Source of the DNA: Promethearchaeota archaeon
GTDB taxonomy: Archaea; Asgardarchaeota; Lokiarchaeia; Sigynarchaeales; SOKP01
Assembly (NCBI GenBank): GCA_016839845.1
Contig: JAEOTL010000435.1
Coordinates: 1-34,828, forward strand
Direction of reading: 5' to 3'
DNA: 34,828 nt
The position numbers were made by a program, and so were the translations under genes. The notes below the pieces were generated by a model, which was not told where the DNA came from, searched no databases, and saw only the letters and a program-made list of their open reading frames with translations. Positions 28,601-34,758 of the stretch are shown here, piece by piece. Positions within the stretch are counted from its first letter, which is position 1, and each line of letters starts with the position of its first letter.

Positions 28601-29787
28601 ATTGAATAAAATGAATTTGGATCCAATTGGTTATCATACTCCGTTTTAATCCAATCGGCTGAACGAGCTATATTAGAAATGCGAACTTCATCAATTGTTC
28701 CATCAAAATAATTAGGTGGGGGATCGTCTCCTCTAGCTCCAAACCTTAAATTATTAGGTGCGTCATATTGAGAAGATAATATATTTGTTGTATTTTCATC
28801 TACCATCTGACCGTTAAGAAACAATCTTGAATAAGTTGATGCATCAAACACGCCAACAACGTGATACCATTGATTAATAGCAACAGTTACATTACCTACG
28901 TCATCAGCATGACCCTCTCCATTTAGGGCATACCGGTATATTACATAACCATGAGTTAAATTTATCTCATCAAAACTGATATCCCAACATCTTTGATCAG
29001 ATGGTCCATTTTTGGAGACTAAATAAGTATTGCCGAAATAATCGGCTTTACACCACGCTTCAACTGTAATAGAACCTGTTATTTGTAACTCAGTAGGATT
29101 TCCACAATCAATATATTCATCATTGCCATCAAAATTCAAACTTCCACCAATTTGACCATCTACTTGATCGGCTGAACCCATACTACCTTGAGGTGTTCCA
29201 TCATTGTTGTTGGAAGTTGAATCATATATTGTTCCCGTAGGGTCCTCTGATGAATGCCAAACACCCTTATAATTTGTATCCCATACTCCTGTCGGATTTT
29301 CTCTTGGACTCATTGTAGCATTTCCATAATATAGATAAATTATAGTGTCTACAGTCGTAGAAAGAGAAGGTAATCGAACCCATACCACTAGTTTAGTGTG
29401 AGTTGCGTTATAATCGCGTTCAAATAATTCCATCTCATGATCTAACCATGTAATACCATCAGAAAATGCTATGTCATTACCACTCGACTGAACATTTTCA
29501 TGTAAGTCTGAGTCATAAATAGAAATTAAAAAAGGAAAATCATTAAGGGGTGTTAATCCTGAAACTTTCGAATGATCAATGATTAATTCCTTATAATAAT
29601 TAAACTGATTCTTATTTGGGGGATTATTTGAAAGGTTTATTTGTGAATCTGAATCATCATTTAAATTTTCATATCTATCCTCACTAATACTAACATCTGG
29701 GAGGAGAATAATCGAAGTGATGTTGAAGATGAGGATCAATAAAATGCAGAAAAAATATTTTTTTTTCTTAAAATATTTTTTTTCAAT
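22654..29787 (-). CDS. Giant surface protein 3: four DUF2341-LamG modules, six Ig-like repeats, probable ATT start
   Basis: This is the largest of the trio. A TTG at 29739 would give 2361 aa, but it falls inside the hydrophobic core and removes the basic head of the signal peptide. The frame stays open upstream and encodes EKKYFKKKKYFFCILLILIF. The codon aligned with the ATG of paralogue 1 is ATT (29785-29787), preceded eight bases earlier by a perfect AAGGAGA (29796-29802). I give the frame from there (2377 aa) and mark the start as uncertain. Four DUF2341-LamG modules are followed by six Ig-like repeats, an FN3-like domain (SPSGDVKGKLVFDWLDGSD), a membrane helix and a TPR-like tail ending KRNECLKRIS. 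Sequons are dense in the ectodomain. It is probably a cell-surface adhesin with an intracellular protein-binding tail (inference). Confidence 0.82.
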   Translation of the reverse strand: MEKKYFKKKKYFFCILLILIFNITSIILLPDVSISEDRYENLNDDSDSQINLSNNPPNKNQFNYYKELIIDHSKVSGLTPLNDFPFLISIYDSDLHENVQSSGNDIAFSDGITWLDHEMELFERDYNATHTKLVVWVRLPSLSTTVDTIIYLYYGNATMSPRENPTGVWDTNYKGVWHSSEDPTGTIYDSTSNNNDGTPQGSMGSADQVDGQIGGSLNFDGNDEYIDCGNPTELQITGSITVEAWCKADYFGNTYLVSKNGPSDQRCWDISFDEINLTHGYVIYRYALNGEGHADDVGNVTVAINQWYHVVGVFDASTYSRLFLNGQMVDENTTNILSSQYDAPNNLRFGARGDDPPPNYFDGTIDEVRISNIARSADWIKTEYDNQLDPNSFYSIGEENEISYVLSNAHYFTWYKEIIIDHTKVSGPDDLLNFPVLISCFDEDLHDKVQADGDDIAFSDSSSWLDHEIELFDQTYNSTHAQLVTWVRIPNLSSSEDTVIIMHYGNATMGSRENPVGVWDDTYEFVLHMNQDPSSSDILDSTSNGFDFDVEVSGSMTSDDLVTGQTGKALAFDGVDDYIYLPFSEGFSGPIDKMTFDFWIMFPDGWIPPASRNYLGIPAIASGDPYLSFYDNFEFHVETDSGYRLESTQTTFTSGTWYHISAVWDGTGAGLHRIYISGSLDKNDSTPPTGDHSMWNTFSIGGEDDDGNGPGGTGGDRELKATLSEFRLSKVVRSADWIATEYNNQYYPNSFYSIGKELTVSGNPPNAHYFKYYKEIIIDHTMVSGPDDYFNFPLLISCFDEDLHDKAQLDGDDIAFSDSSSWFDHEIEFFDQAYNSTHAELVAWVRIPRLSTSLNTILRMHYGNSTMSSRESPEDVWDSDYESVYHLNDDFLDATSHNRDGSNAGSVDAKGKMGDGQDFEHDDGSDNINIGTWSVSGSEITIQAWVKYESFDSDITGYSDGRVLAKNSGTSDVRDYNVWMLGTYNDSVDENGPYYLRGFMKTGTDDATGTSRAEAMSGNLEIEEWYLMTIKYDGSNIYLVLDGNTVLTQSKTGPLRENNWTIFIGNSPTGQRPIDGIIDEVRISSTIRSDNWLKTEYANQYDPNSFYSIGKEYTVSGNPPNQDYFTYYKEIRIAHSKVSGPDDLINFPLLISTFDGDLHDKVQENGDDIAFSYNGAWLDHELELFDQTYNSSHAQLIAWVRIPRLSTSLDTIIRIYYGNSTMTNRENKHGVWNSDYKGVYHLSEDPTGTTYDSTSNDKDGTPNGMESGDQKTGQIDGSLHFDGTTSEYDDIPYTNLGSSLTYSFWFKFLGGTGDSDSVLRFMGGLITFSDTWNYIRWYPDVYSSKTEISYNFPDTNWHYFTVFQSGTECSIYVDNVVKANEVSCSSIRTNHDYSDFGNGFDGYLDEVRISDVARSADWVLTEYDNQYDPTSFFTIGPEQKFETTPPTYSNLIESSDPLELGNTEVITINVSDPSGISKVEIEFMGSNHSMTNIGGDTWQYDTWTPSSVDNYTYTIWMEDNYNNLNSTIGTIEVIDTTSPTYSDLIESADPLQLGQNETITIKVYDSPGSGVNQTLLEYDFSNHTMAFAGGNTWSWDKWKPVSLGLHDYKIYMQDMENNWNMTSGTIMVVSTTAPVIENLTESENPLELGNNITIMVDIFDNESYVDVVFIELEGVNHTMTNTTIGNTYEFNWTRSYVGIVYYTIYANDSNNNWNSYSSSFDIVDTTPPSFSGITKSEDPLEFGDTVIISVNSTDLADINQVKIEFMGSNHSMTNISGYTWQYDSWIPTNVGNLTYTIWAEDKNNNWGFISDSILVQDTTPPVYSDLVESSSTVELGDLLIISINSTDLAEIKDVSIEFENSNHTMTNIGGDIWQYSWMSSSIGNYSYSIYITDYNDNLNSVTSSIVFQDTIIPVYSNIFESADPLELGDNQIIRIDIYDFAGINQSLIEFEGVNHSMTNIYGETWQLDSWTPDNWIVYQYRIHMEDNSGNWNDLTGYITVQDTTPPPSPVLTYSPSGDVKGKLVFDWLDGSDPSGISYYILIIDNETDPYATPGYVHIFNITNVGSNSSYLELPVILSVGNYYFFLAQIDGVGQQGSFTMGTFTVISTPGNNNLMIIVIIALVSVIGSVAAIVIVRKKLKKNITPPRKKISLKIISSHINKLSSSEFALQAEEFQAITSEGITSRQLTNERELENRINEIRAMGEELFADGAYLEAQEQFKLGRDLLLNLGREEEANLFSELIFGIEGLIEEREKRLEVLEETRVEGDSEQIFDLYQDIIDISKQLRDPDGVSYYQSELIQYFQINKLGVVDLETYRFNLNQKAESSFNNNVFKIAAQLYEKCEKISQLLVQLGRDEEIPKIEDFRYKRNECLKRIS
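23780..25460 (-). repeat. Six Ig-like protein repeats in giant surface protein 3
   Basis: Six coding repeats of about 95 codons match the six of paralogue 2 one to one in order. Limits are approximate. Confidence 0.75.
25470..29620 (-). repeat. Four DUF2341-LamG modules in giant surface protein 3
   Basis: Units open near 29615, 28565, 27493 and 26425 with QFNYYK, YFTWYK, YFKYYK and YFTYYK. Each is about 1.05 kb. The DUF2341 halves are alike; the LamG halves vary much more. Boundaries are approximate. Confidence 0.75.
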
Positions 29788-29795
29788 CGTGGTTA

Positions 29796-29802
29796 TCTCC
29801 TT
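29796..29802 (-). promoter_or_regulatory. Strong Shine-Dalgarno before an ATT codon
   Basis: AAGGAGA on the minus strand lies eight bases before ATT 29785-29787. It supports initiation there instead of at the TTG 29739, which has no such site. Confidence 0.55.
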
Positions 29803-29856
29803 CTTTCAAATTTTACTGAATCAAACTTCAAATAATTAAAGATTACTTTAACAAAA

Positions 29857-29915
29857 AGGTACAATATATCCTTATCTTTAAACATAGAGAAAAATCATTT
29901 ATATAAATTTAATTA
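29857..29915 (-). promoter_or_regulatory. Conserved promoter block of giant surface protein 3
   Basis: A TATA box (29900-29908) is followed in gene direction by TCTCTATGTTTAAAGATAAG, matching the blocks of paralogues 1 and 2. It lies about 113 bp before the ATT codon. Confidence 0.6.
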
Positions 29916-30183
29916 AATTGTTGGGAAAAGAATAAGAAACTTGTTTTAAGTATATTCTAATAGATTTATAAATTAGATTAGATCTTAAGCAAGCTGCATT
30001 GTTGGGGATTAAAAATTGCTAAATTTTACCTACCTTCGGATTTCTACAAAATCTAATGGTTTTAGGTTTAGTTTCTCCAATAATACATACAAGTATGTTA
30101 AGAAGAAAGGGTTTCATAACTGTTTTGAACCCAATTCAATAAATCCAAAAAAATTAGAATAATTATAGCAAAAATTTATTGTA

Positions 30184-30206
30184 ATTTCACGTTTTTCATG
30201 TGAAAT
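30184..30206. promoter_or_regulatory. Inverted repeat upstream of the 765-aa receptor-like gene
   Basis: ATTTCACGT (30184-30192) and ATGTGAAAT (30198-30206) form a 9-bp inverted repeat with one G:T-type mismatch and a 5-bp spacer. It lies about 45 bp before a TATA-like box (TTTATTAA, near 30250) of the gene starting at 30331. It could be an operator. The rest of the 543-bp divergent gap shows no gene. Confidence 0.3.
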
Positions 30207-30330
30207 AATTGATAAACTTTCCCAGTTTTCGTGTTGGAAAAAGCTTACATTTATTAACCCGTGCTATCATTAATTTCATGCGTTAACGTTATCTAAGCTC
30301 TTTAGAAATACGGGATTTGGGGTTGTTTTC

Positions 30331-32628
30331 ATGAATGGATTAAATCACAAAAAGTTAATCTTAACCATTTTCAGTTCTTTCCTAATAATTTTTGGTTTAA
30401 TTCATTTAAGCTCCCCTTCTTTTGCAGCAATTAACCCTAAAGAAATGAAATCAACCATTAGTTTTCAGATGCAAGAATACACTTCTTTAAGTGGAGAATT
30501 TTACGATACAAGTTCCATAGAGATAGATTTATATGCCACTGAATCTAATATCACTAAATTAGAATTATCCATTAGTGATTTAAAAGATGAGGTAAATGAA
30601 ACAAAAATCATAGAAGAAAATGGTGGGAGTCAATATTGTTCTTTAAGCACAACTCTAAATGAGGCAATGGCAATACAATTGAATATAACAGAACCTACCA
30701 AAATTTATGGGGTTGAAATTTATGGGCGTAAAGTGAATGATCTTTCATGTGATGCATATGTGCAGATTAAGGGGTATAATTTCAATACTAATTATCCCAC
30801 CTTTGTTCCTCAAGGCCCTTCCGCAGATTTAAACATGTCTACGACATTAGGTTGGCATACTCAAATGTTCTCTGAACCCGTTTATCTTGATGAAGGGTAC
30901 TACTATCTTGTGATGAGGGCGCCAAATCCTCAAGCAACTCAGGAATATCGATGGTACTATAACAGCATTGATCCGCAATACCCAAATCTATATGCTGCTT
31001 TTTATGAGGAAGGTGCTTGGGATGACCTTATGACATCTCATGTGTTCCAACATAAATTAATACAGAGTGTAAATAAATCCGTAAAATCCTCAGATATTGA
31101 TCTAAAGGTTGAGGTTGATAGCAGTATTTACGACTTAAATGATGGAGCAATCTTTAATTCCGGATCAATAACTTTAGAAAACCTGAGCCTTCAACTTACT
31201 ACCGATACTTTTCAGATTCCAGTTTATCATAATTCTTCAAGTACTCCATCATTCAGTTATACCTATAATTTATCACTTATCACTCATCTTTATTCCGAAG
31301 GAACTCTTACCATAAAAGAAAATTCTTATAATACTTGGAATATCCTCCCTAATATTTCAAGACATGGTTATAATCAGACAATTAAATTTAAATGCCCTGA
31401 TGATTGGAATGATATTGTTCTTTACAAGAATGGTTCTGATATTACCTCAGAATTATTATTTTTCCAAGATTATTTCTATATTATGAATACAACTATTTCC
31501 GATGATTCAGATTGGTTGATCTCAGCAAGATCATATTTATATGATTATGAAATTGATTGTTTTAAGGATAATATAGCCCAAGGGGGAATGTTAAGCGTAT
31601 CTGTTCAAATTCCTGAAGGAACTGGTATTGCAATATTAAAAATATTTAATTCTCAAGGAATTGAAATTTTCAACGAAACTAAAATTGTAGATTCCATCTT
31701 ATTTGATTTTAATTATAGCTTCCCATCTAATATTCCCTCTGGTATTTATTATGCATACGTCTTTTGGCAAAATAATATTGATGCTGGAGTTCAAAGTCAT
31801 GCTTTCTATATTTCATTTAATGAAAATTGGGTTAAAGATAATCTCTCGTTTCTTATTTTACTTATATCTGTCATTCTAGTAGTAAGTGGTGTTGTTTCCT
31901 CATATTTAGGCTTAAAAAGTAGGAGGAGAAGAAATTATACACAGCACGAGATTCCTGAAAGTAAACTAAGAGAATCAACAAAATTATATGAAAAAATCGT
32001 TTCCCATAAATTTCTTGATGTATTCAATTTAAAATACATCATTATTAGTGAAAAACTCTCAGGTTTATATGTTTTTGAAGAAGCTTTTCAAGATGTAGAT
32101 TTTGATCCTTTATTAGTGTCTGGGTTCATTGGAGCAATTAAATCCTTTGGGAAAGAGGTAATTAATATTGATACAGATAACCAAATACTTAATATCGAAT
32201 ATCAAACTTCAAATATTTATTTAGTGGAACTCAGTTGTTTCAATTTTATTTTAATCATGGGTACAAAACCCTCAAATGAATTTCTCTTAGCCGTCGATAA
32301 CCTGGTCGAGGAAATCGATTATCGTTACGGTGAGTTAATAGAGGGATATCAGGGAGATATAACAAAATTTGATGGTATAATCGAAATAATTGAAAAATAT
32401 TTAGATGTGAATTTGCTCTATCCTTTCAACTTTAATTCAAATTTAAGTTATACTTTCAACCCAGAAGAAAAGGAGGTGCTCTACAAAGCATACGATGTCA
32501 TGAAGCAAACCAATCAGAATTATTTCTATCTTTCTCAAATACTTTCCGAAACCAAATTCGATTTGAAAATAGCTGAAATCATTTTGAAATTCATCAGTCA
32601 AGATATTTTTATACCCAATAGGGAATAG
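30331..32628 (+). CDS. Second receptor-like protein with longin-like and winged-helix-like tail
   Basis: This 765-aa protein starts with a signal peptide (HKKLILTIFSSFLIIFGLIH ... PSFAA). Its ectodomain of about 460 residues is beta-rich with no family I recognise (for example KIYGVEIYGRKVNDLSCDAY, EGYYYLVMRAPNP). A membrane helix at about 505-527 (FLILLISVILVVSGVVSSYL) is followed by SRRRR, so residues 529-765 are cytoplasmic. This tail carries the same arrangement as the 1230-aa protein at 3914. A longin/Roadblock-like domain (LKYIIISEKLSGLYVFEEAF, then LLVSGFIGAIKSFGKEV) is followed by a helical region (about 700-765, EEKEVLYKAYDVMKQTNQNY) like a winged helix. The ectodomains of the two proteins are not alike. 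It starts at ATG 30331, divergent from giant protein 3. It may be a sensor passing a surface signal to GTPase-type partners (inference). Confidence 0.8.
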   Translation: MNGLNHKKLILTIFSSFLIIFGLIHLSSPSFAAINPKEMKSTISFQMQEYTSLSGEFYDTSSIEIDLYATESNITKLELSISDLKDEVNETKIIEENGGSQYCSLSTTLNEAMAIQLNITEPTKIYGVEIYGRKVNDLSCDAYVQIKGYNFNTNYPTFVPQGPSADLNMSTTLGWHTQMFSEPVYLDEGYYYLVMRAPNPQATQEYRWYYNSIDPQYPNLYAAFYEEGAWDDLMTSHVFQHKLIQSVNKSVKSSDIDLKVEVDSSIYDLNDGAIFNSGSITLENLSLQLTTDTFQIPVYHNSSSTPSFSYTYNLSLITHLYSEGTLTIKENSYNTWNILPNISRHGYNQTIKFKCPDDWNDIVLYKNGSDITSELLFFQDYFYIMNTTISDDSDWLISARSYLYDYEIDCFKDNIAQGGMLSVSVQIPEGTGIAILKIFNSQGIEIFNETKIVDSILFDFNYSFPSNIPSGIYYAYVFWQNNIDAGVQSHAFYISFNENWVKDNLSFLILLISVILVVSGVVSSYLGLKSRRRRNYTQHEIPESKLRESTKLYEKIVSHKFLDVFNLKYIIISEKLSGLYVFEEAFQDVDFDPLLVSGFIGAIKSFGKEVINIDTDNQILNIEYQTSNIYLVELSCFNFILIMGTKPSNEFLLAVDNLVEEIDYRYGELIEGYQGDITKFDGIIEIIEKYLDVNLLYPFNFNSNLSYTFNPEEKEVLYKAYDVMKQTNQNYFYLSQILSETKFDLKIAEIILKFISQDIFIPNRE

Positions 32629-32753
32629 ATTAGGATTAATTCTGGTATACTTATATCCCATAATCTTTTGAGTAAATCTGCATAATTTATAATCAAATGG
32701 TTTAAATGTTTATCTTCTCATGTTAAACTCAAAAATTAGGTGACCTTAGAAGA

Positions 32754-33155
32754 ATGAAGAATACAAAAGTTATTGAAGATGAAATCTTGATAAGAAGCAC
32801 GACTCATGAGATTTATGAAGCTTTTATGGATTCAAAAATTCATTCTAAATTTACAGAAAGTAAAGCTGTAATTAGTCGCGAAGTTGGTGGAAAATATTCT
32901 GTTTTTGAAGGAGCATTGAATGGTAAAAATGTCGAATTGATTCAGGACAAAAAAATTGTTCAAACGTGGCGAAGTGAGGGTGAAAATTGGCCGAATGAAT
33001 ATTACTCTACAATTACAATTATCCTTGAACCAACTGATGAAGGAACATTGATTAGATTTAAACATACAGAGATTCCAGAAGGAGCTTATGAGTCTGTAAA
33101 AGAAGGGTGGACTACTTATTATTGGGATCCACTAAAAGAGTTATTAGAAAAATAA
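32754..33155 (+). CDS. AHSA1/SRPBCC family protein
   Basis: This 133-aa cytoplasmic protein is of the START/SRPBCC superfamily, Aha1-like branch. It opens with a strand and helix (IEDEILIRSTTHEIYEAFMD). The family landmarks follow: VGGKYSVFEG (44-53), KIVQTWRS (67-74), the strand GTLIRFKHTEIP (97-108) and the closing GWTTYYWDPLKELLE helix (118-132). Eukaryotic Aha1 C-terminal domains contact Hsp90, while most small prokaryotic members bind unknown hydrophobic ligands, so no substrate can be named. It starts at ATG 32754 with AGGTGA (32738-32743) upstream, and a TATA-like TTTAAATG lies around 32700. It follows the receptor-like gene by 125 bp but has its own promoter signals, so it is probably separate. 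Confidence 0.88.
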   Translation: MKNTKVIEDEILIRSTTHEIYEAFMDSKIHSKFTESKAVISREVGGKYSVFEGALNGKNVELIQDKKIVQTWRSEGENWPNEYYSTITIILEPTDEGTLIRFKHTEIPEGAYESVKEGWTTYYWDPLKELLEK

Positions 33156-33204
33156 GAAATTTTAGAATATTATATGTTCTAAGTTAGAACATGCTTAATA
33201 TTGT

Positions 33205-33372
33205 TCAATCGTTATCCCAAAATTCCTCTACCTCGTCCTCCTCATCCCACATATCATAATCTTCTTCTTCATCATATGGAACTTGATCTGCGTCATAATC
33301 ATCCCATTCATCATAGAAGTCGTATCTCCTATATCTTTCATTACCATATGGGGTCAATTTTACTTCCTCCAT
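33205..33372 (-). CDS. Very acidic 55-aa protein
   Basis: A minus-strand frame from ATG 33372 to TGA 33205 encodes 55 residues. After a short basic head (MEEVKLTPYGNERYRRYDF) it is made almost entirely of Asp, Glu, Tyr and Trp (DEWDDYDADQ, then YDEEEDYDMWDEEDEVEE). A strong TATA run (ATATATATATAT, about 33398-33412) sits roughly 30 bp before the ATG, implying a leaderless mRNA, which fits the lack of a Shine-Dalgarno. The composition is unlikely to arise by chance in AT-rich DNA, since it needs many GAT/GAA codons in one frame. The product is probably disordered and might bind a basic protein, metal ions or nucleic-acid-binding partners; no function can be assigned. Confidence 0.6.
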   Translation of the reverse strand: MEEVKLTPYGNERYRRYDFYDEWDDYDADQVPYDEEEDYDMWDEEDEVEEFWDND

Positions 33373-33643
33373 AATTTATTTTATTAAAGCTAAATTAGAT
33401 ATATATATATTATCAAGTATATGATATACATATTGTCCTATTTAAACATTTCTACAACAAATTGAAACTATTACGAATAATTTATTTTACATCGACTCCA
33501 TTTGCCACTATCACTGAGGCTGTAGCTTAGTAGAAAATCAATTTATATGCTACATCTGCATTTCTCACCTTAAATACTGATTAATTAATTATAAAATAAA
33601 AAAAAAGAAAATTAAGGTTATATTGGGGAAATTCATTAATCAG

Positions 33644-33904
33644 TTACTCAGGCATTTTGAGTCCAATCATTGCTAGTGCTTCCACGGCTTTAAATCGTAC
33701 ATCTATCTGGTATGTGTAACCCTCAATCTCGTGATATTTTGTTAAAAACTCTTGTTGAAGAAGCAAAAATTCATCCAGATTACCTTCCTTGATATCCCAA
33801 ACACCAATAACTTCAATACCATTTACTTTAGCTTTTATCGCGTTAGGTATTAACTCTTTTCCTAATGGTCGTAATTTGGATCTTTCCTCTTTTAGAAGAT
33901 CCAC
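33644..33904 (-). CDS. Small protein of unknown function, 86 aa
   Basis: The frame starts at GTG 33904 (an ATG two bases upstream is in another frame and stops at once). A TATA-like box (AAATTTATATGG, about 33934-33944) lies roughly 30 bp upstream, so the mRNA may be leaderless. The protein has a basic N-terminal helix (LLKEERSKLRPLGKELIPNA), then strand (KAKVNGIEVIGVWDI), helix (NLDEFLLLQQEFLTKYHE), strand (YTYQIDVRFKA) and a final helix. This is compatible with a small ferredoxin-like (dimeric alpha/beta-barrel type) fold. It has no signal peptide or membrane helix. I do not recognise the family. It shares strand and spacing with the acidic peptide but not an obvious operon. Confidence 0.65.
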   Translation of the reverse strand: MDLLKEERSKLRPLGKELIPNAIKAKVNGIEVIGVWDIKEGNLDEFLLLQQEFLTKYHEIEGYTYQIDVRFKAVEALAMIGLKMPE

Positions 33905-34050
33905 ATAGACTTTCGCAAGCTTTTACTACAATGCCATATAAATTTTTACATTTTTATCAAAAATGATTTGTAGAAAAAAAATTTAGAAATAAACTTTAAT
34001 CTGTTCAAAATCAGATATAAAGTTTAACGGTTTTTGGGAAATTAATCCTT

Positions 34051-34758
34051 TTAGCTTTCAGAGATAACGCGTTTCGAAGAACTAGGATTTTCAAACATAC
34101 GTTCATATATCTCTTCGGCTCTTTTTCGGATCATCTCTCTTCGATGATCTTTCGCGCCGATACCATGTCTATGATATCGCCTTATTGCTATTTCCCTCCA
34201 TTTCTTTTCCCATGAAGGAAAGCCCCTCTTTACAAACCGTTCTCGATTAGGAAAATCTTGGCATACCCAGTTAAACAATACGAAGTATCTCTGAGCTCCT
34301 GCTTCTTTTGTGAGCTTTTTAGAGGTTATTCCGAGTTTCCTAAGGTGCTGGACATATCTACCTTCTACAGCGTCTTGGAGCACTCCTTCAACGATAGCGG
34401 GTTCGTAATAAATCCCATTCTCATTAAAATAATCTCTTACAAGATCAAAACACGCTCCTCTACATAGGAGGATTCTATCTCCCTTACGATGGTTAAGCGC
34501 TTTTAATCCATCGATTACAATTTTAACTATATGTTTTCGCGGAGGATCCTCATTTGTATTCCCATTGGCATATAACCCAACGGGTACTGATCGATAAATT
34601 ATCTTTCCATTACTCGTGTCTCGAAAGCCAATAAAGGCATTTCCGACAAGATCTCCGGTCCCAGCATCATCAATTTCAATTGATCTTCCCCTCCACTCGC
34701 CGGGATTAATAGTGGATTGGCACGACTCAGGGTCGTCTTTTTCATTTTCTGTCTTCAT
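34051..34758 (-). CDS. RNase H-fold-like protein, 235 aa
   Basis: Residues 26-45 read SIEIDDAGTGDLVGNAFIGF, which resembles the first strand of RNase HII and related folds (xIDEAGRG), with Asp30 and Asp31 in the catalytic place. A helix (HIVKIVIDGLKALNH), a strand (DRILLCRGACFDLV) and a conserved-looking EGVLQDAVEGRYVQHLRKLG (124-143) follow; Asp129 and Glu132 could complete an acidic site. The C-terminal 80 residues are rich in Arg, Lys and Trp (FPSWEKKWREIAIRRYHRHG), suggesting nucleic-acid contact. The protein is soluble. I do not know the exact family, and standard RNase HI/HII length and motifs do not fully match. It starts at ATG 34758, possibly leaderless. It lies at the right edge with no functional link to the surface genes. 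Confidence 0.6.
   Translation of the reverse strand: MKTENEKDDPESCQSTINPGEWRGRSIEIDDAGTGDLVGNAFIGFRDTSNGKIIYRSVPVGLYANGNTNEDPPRKHIVKIVIDGLKALNHRKGDRILLCRGACFDLVRDYFNENGIYYEPAIVEGVLQDAVEGRYVQHLRKLGITSKKLTKEAGAQRYFVLFNWVCQDFPNRERFVKRGFPSWEKKWREIAIRRYHRHGIGAKDHRREMIRKRAEEIYERMFENPSSSKRVISES

Noticed and set aside
29739..29739. TTG 29739 as start of giant protein 3
   Set aside because: It would cut the basic head off the signal peptide and lacks a ribosome site, whereas the upstream ATT has one and aligns with the paralogue's ATG. It is kept as the fallback.
11248..29787. Periodic repeats suggesting a CRISPR or DNA-level satellite array
   Set aside because: The periodicity is of protein domains (about 95 codons and about 350 codons) in continuous reading frames; units are too long and too diverged for CRISPR repeats.
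33515..33540. tRNA-like 5' end (GGCTGTAGCTTAGTAG)
   Set aside because: No matching T-arm or acceptor stem follows within 90 bases; at best a chance match or remnant.
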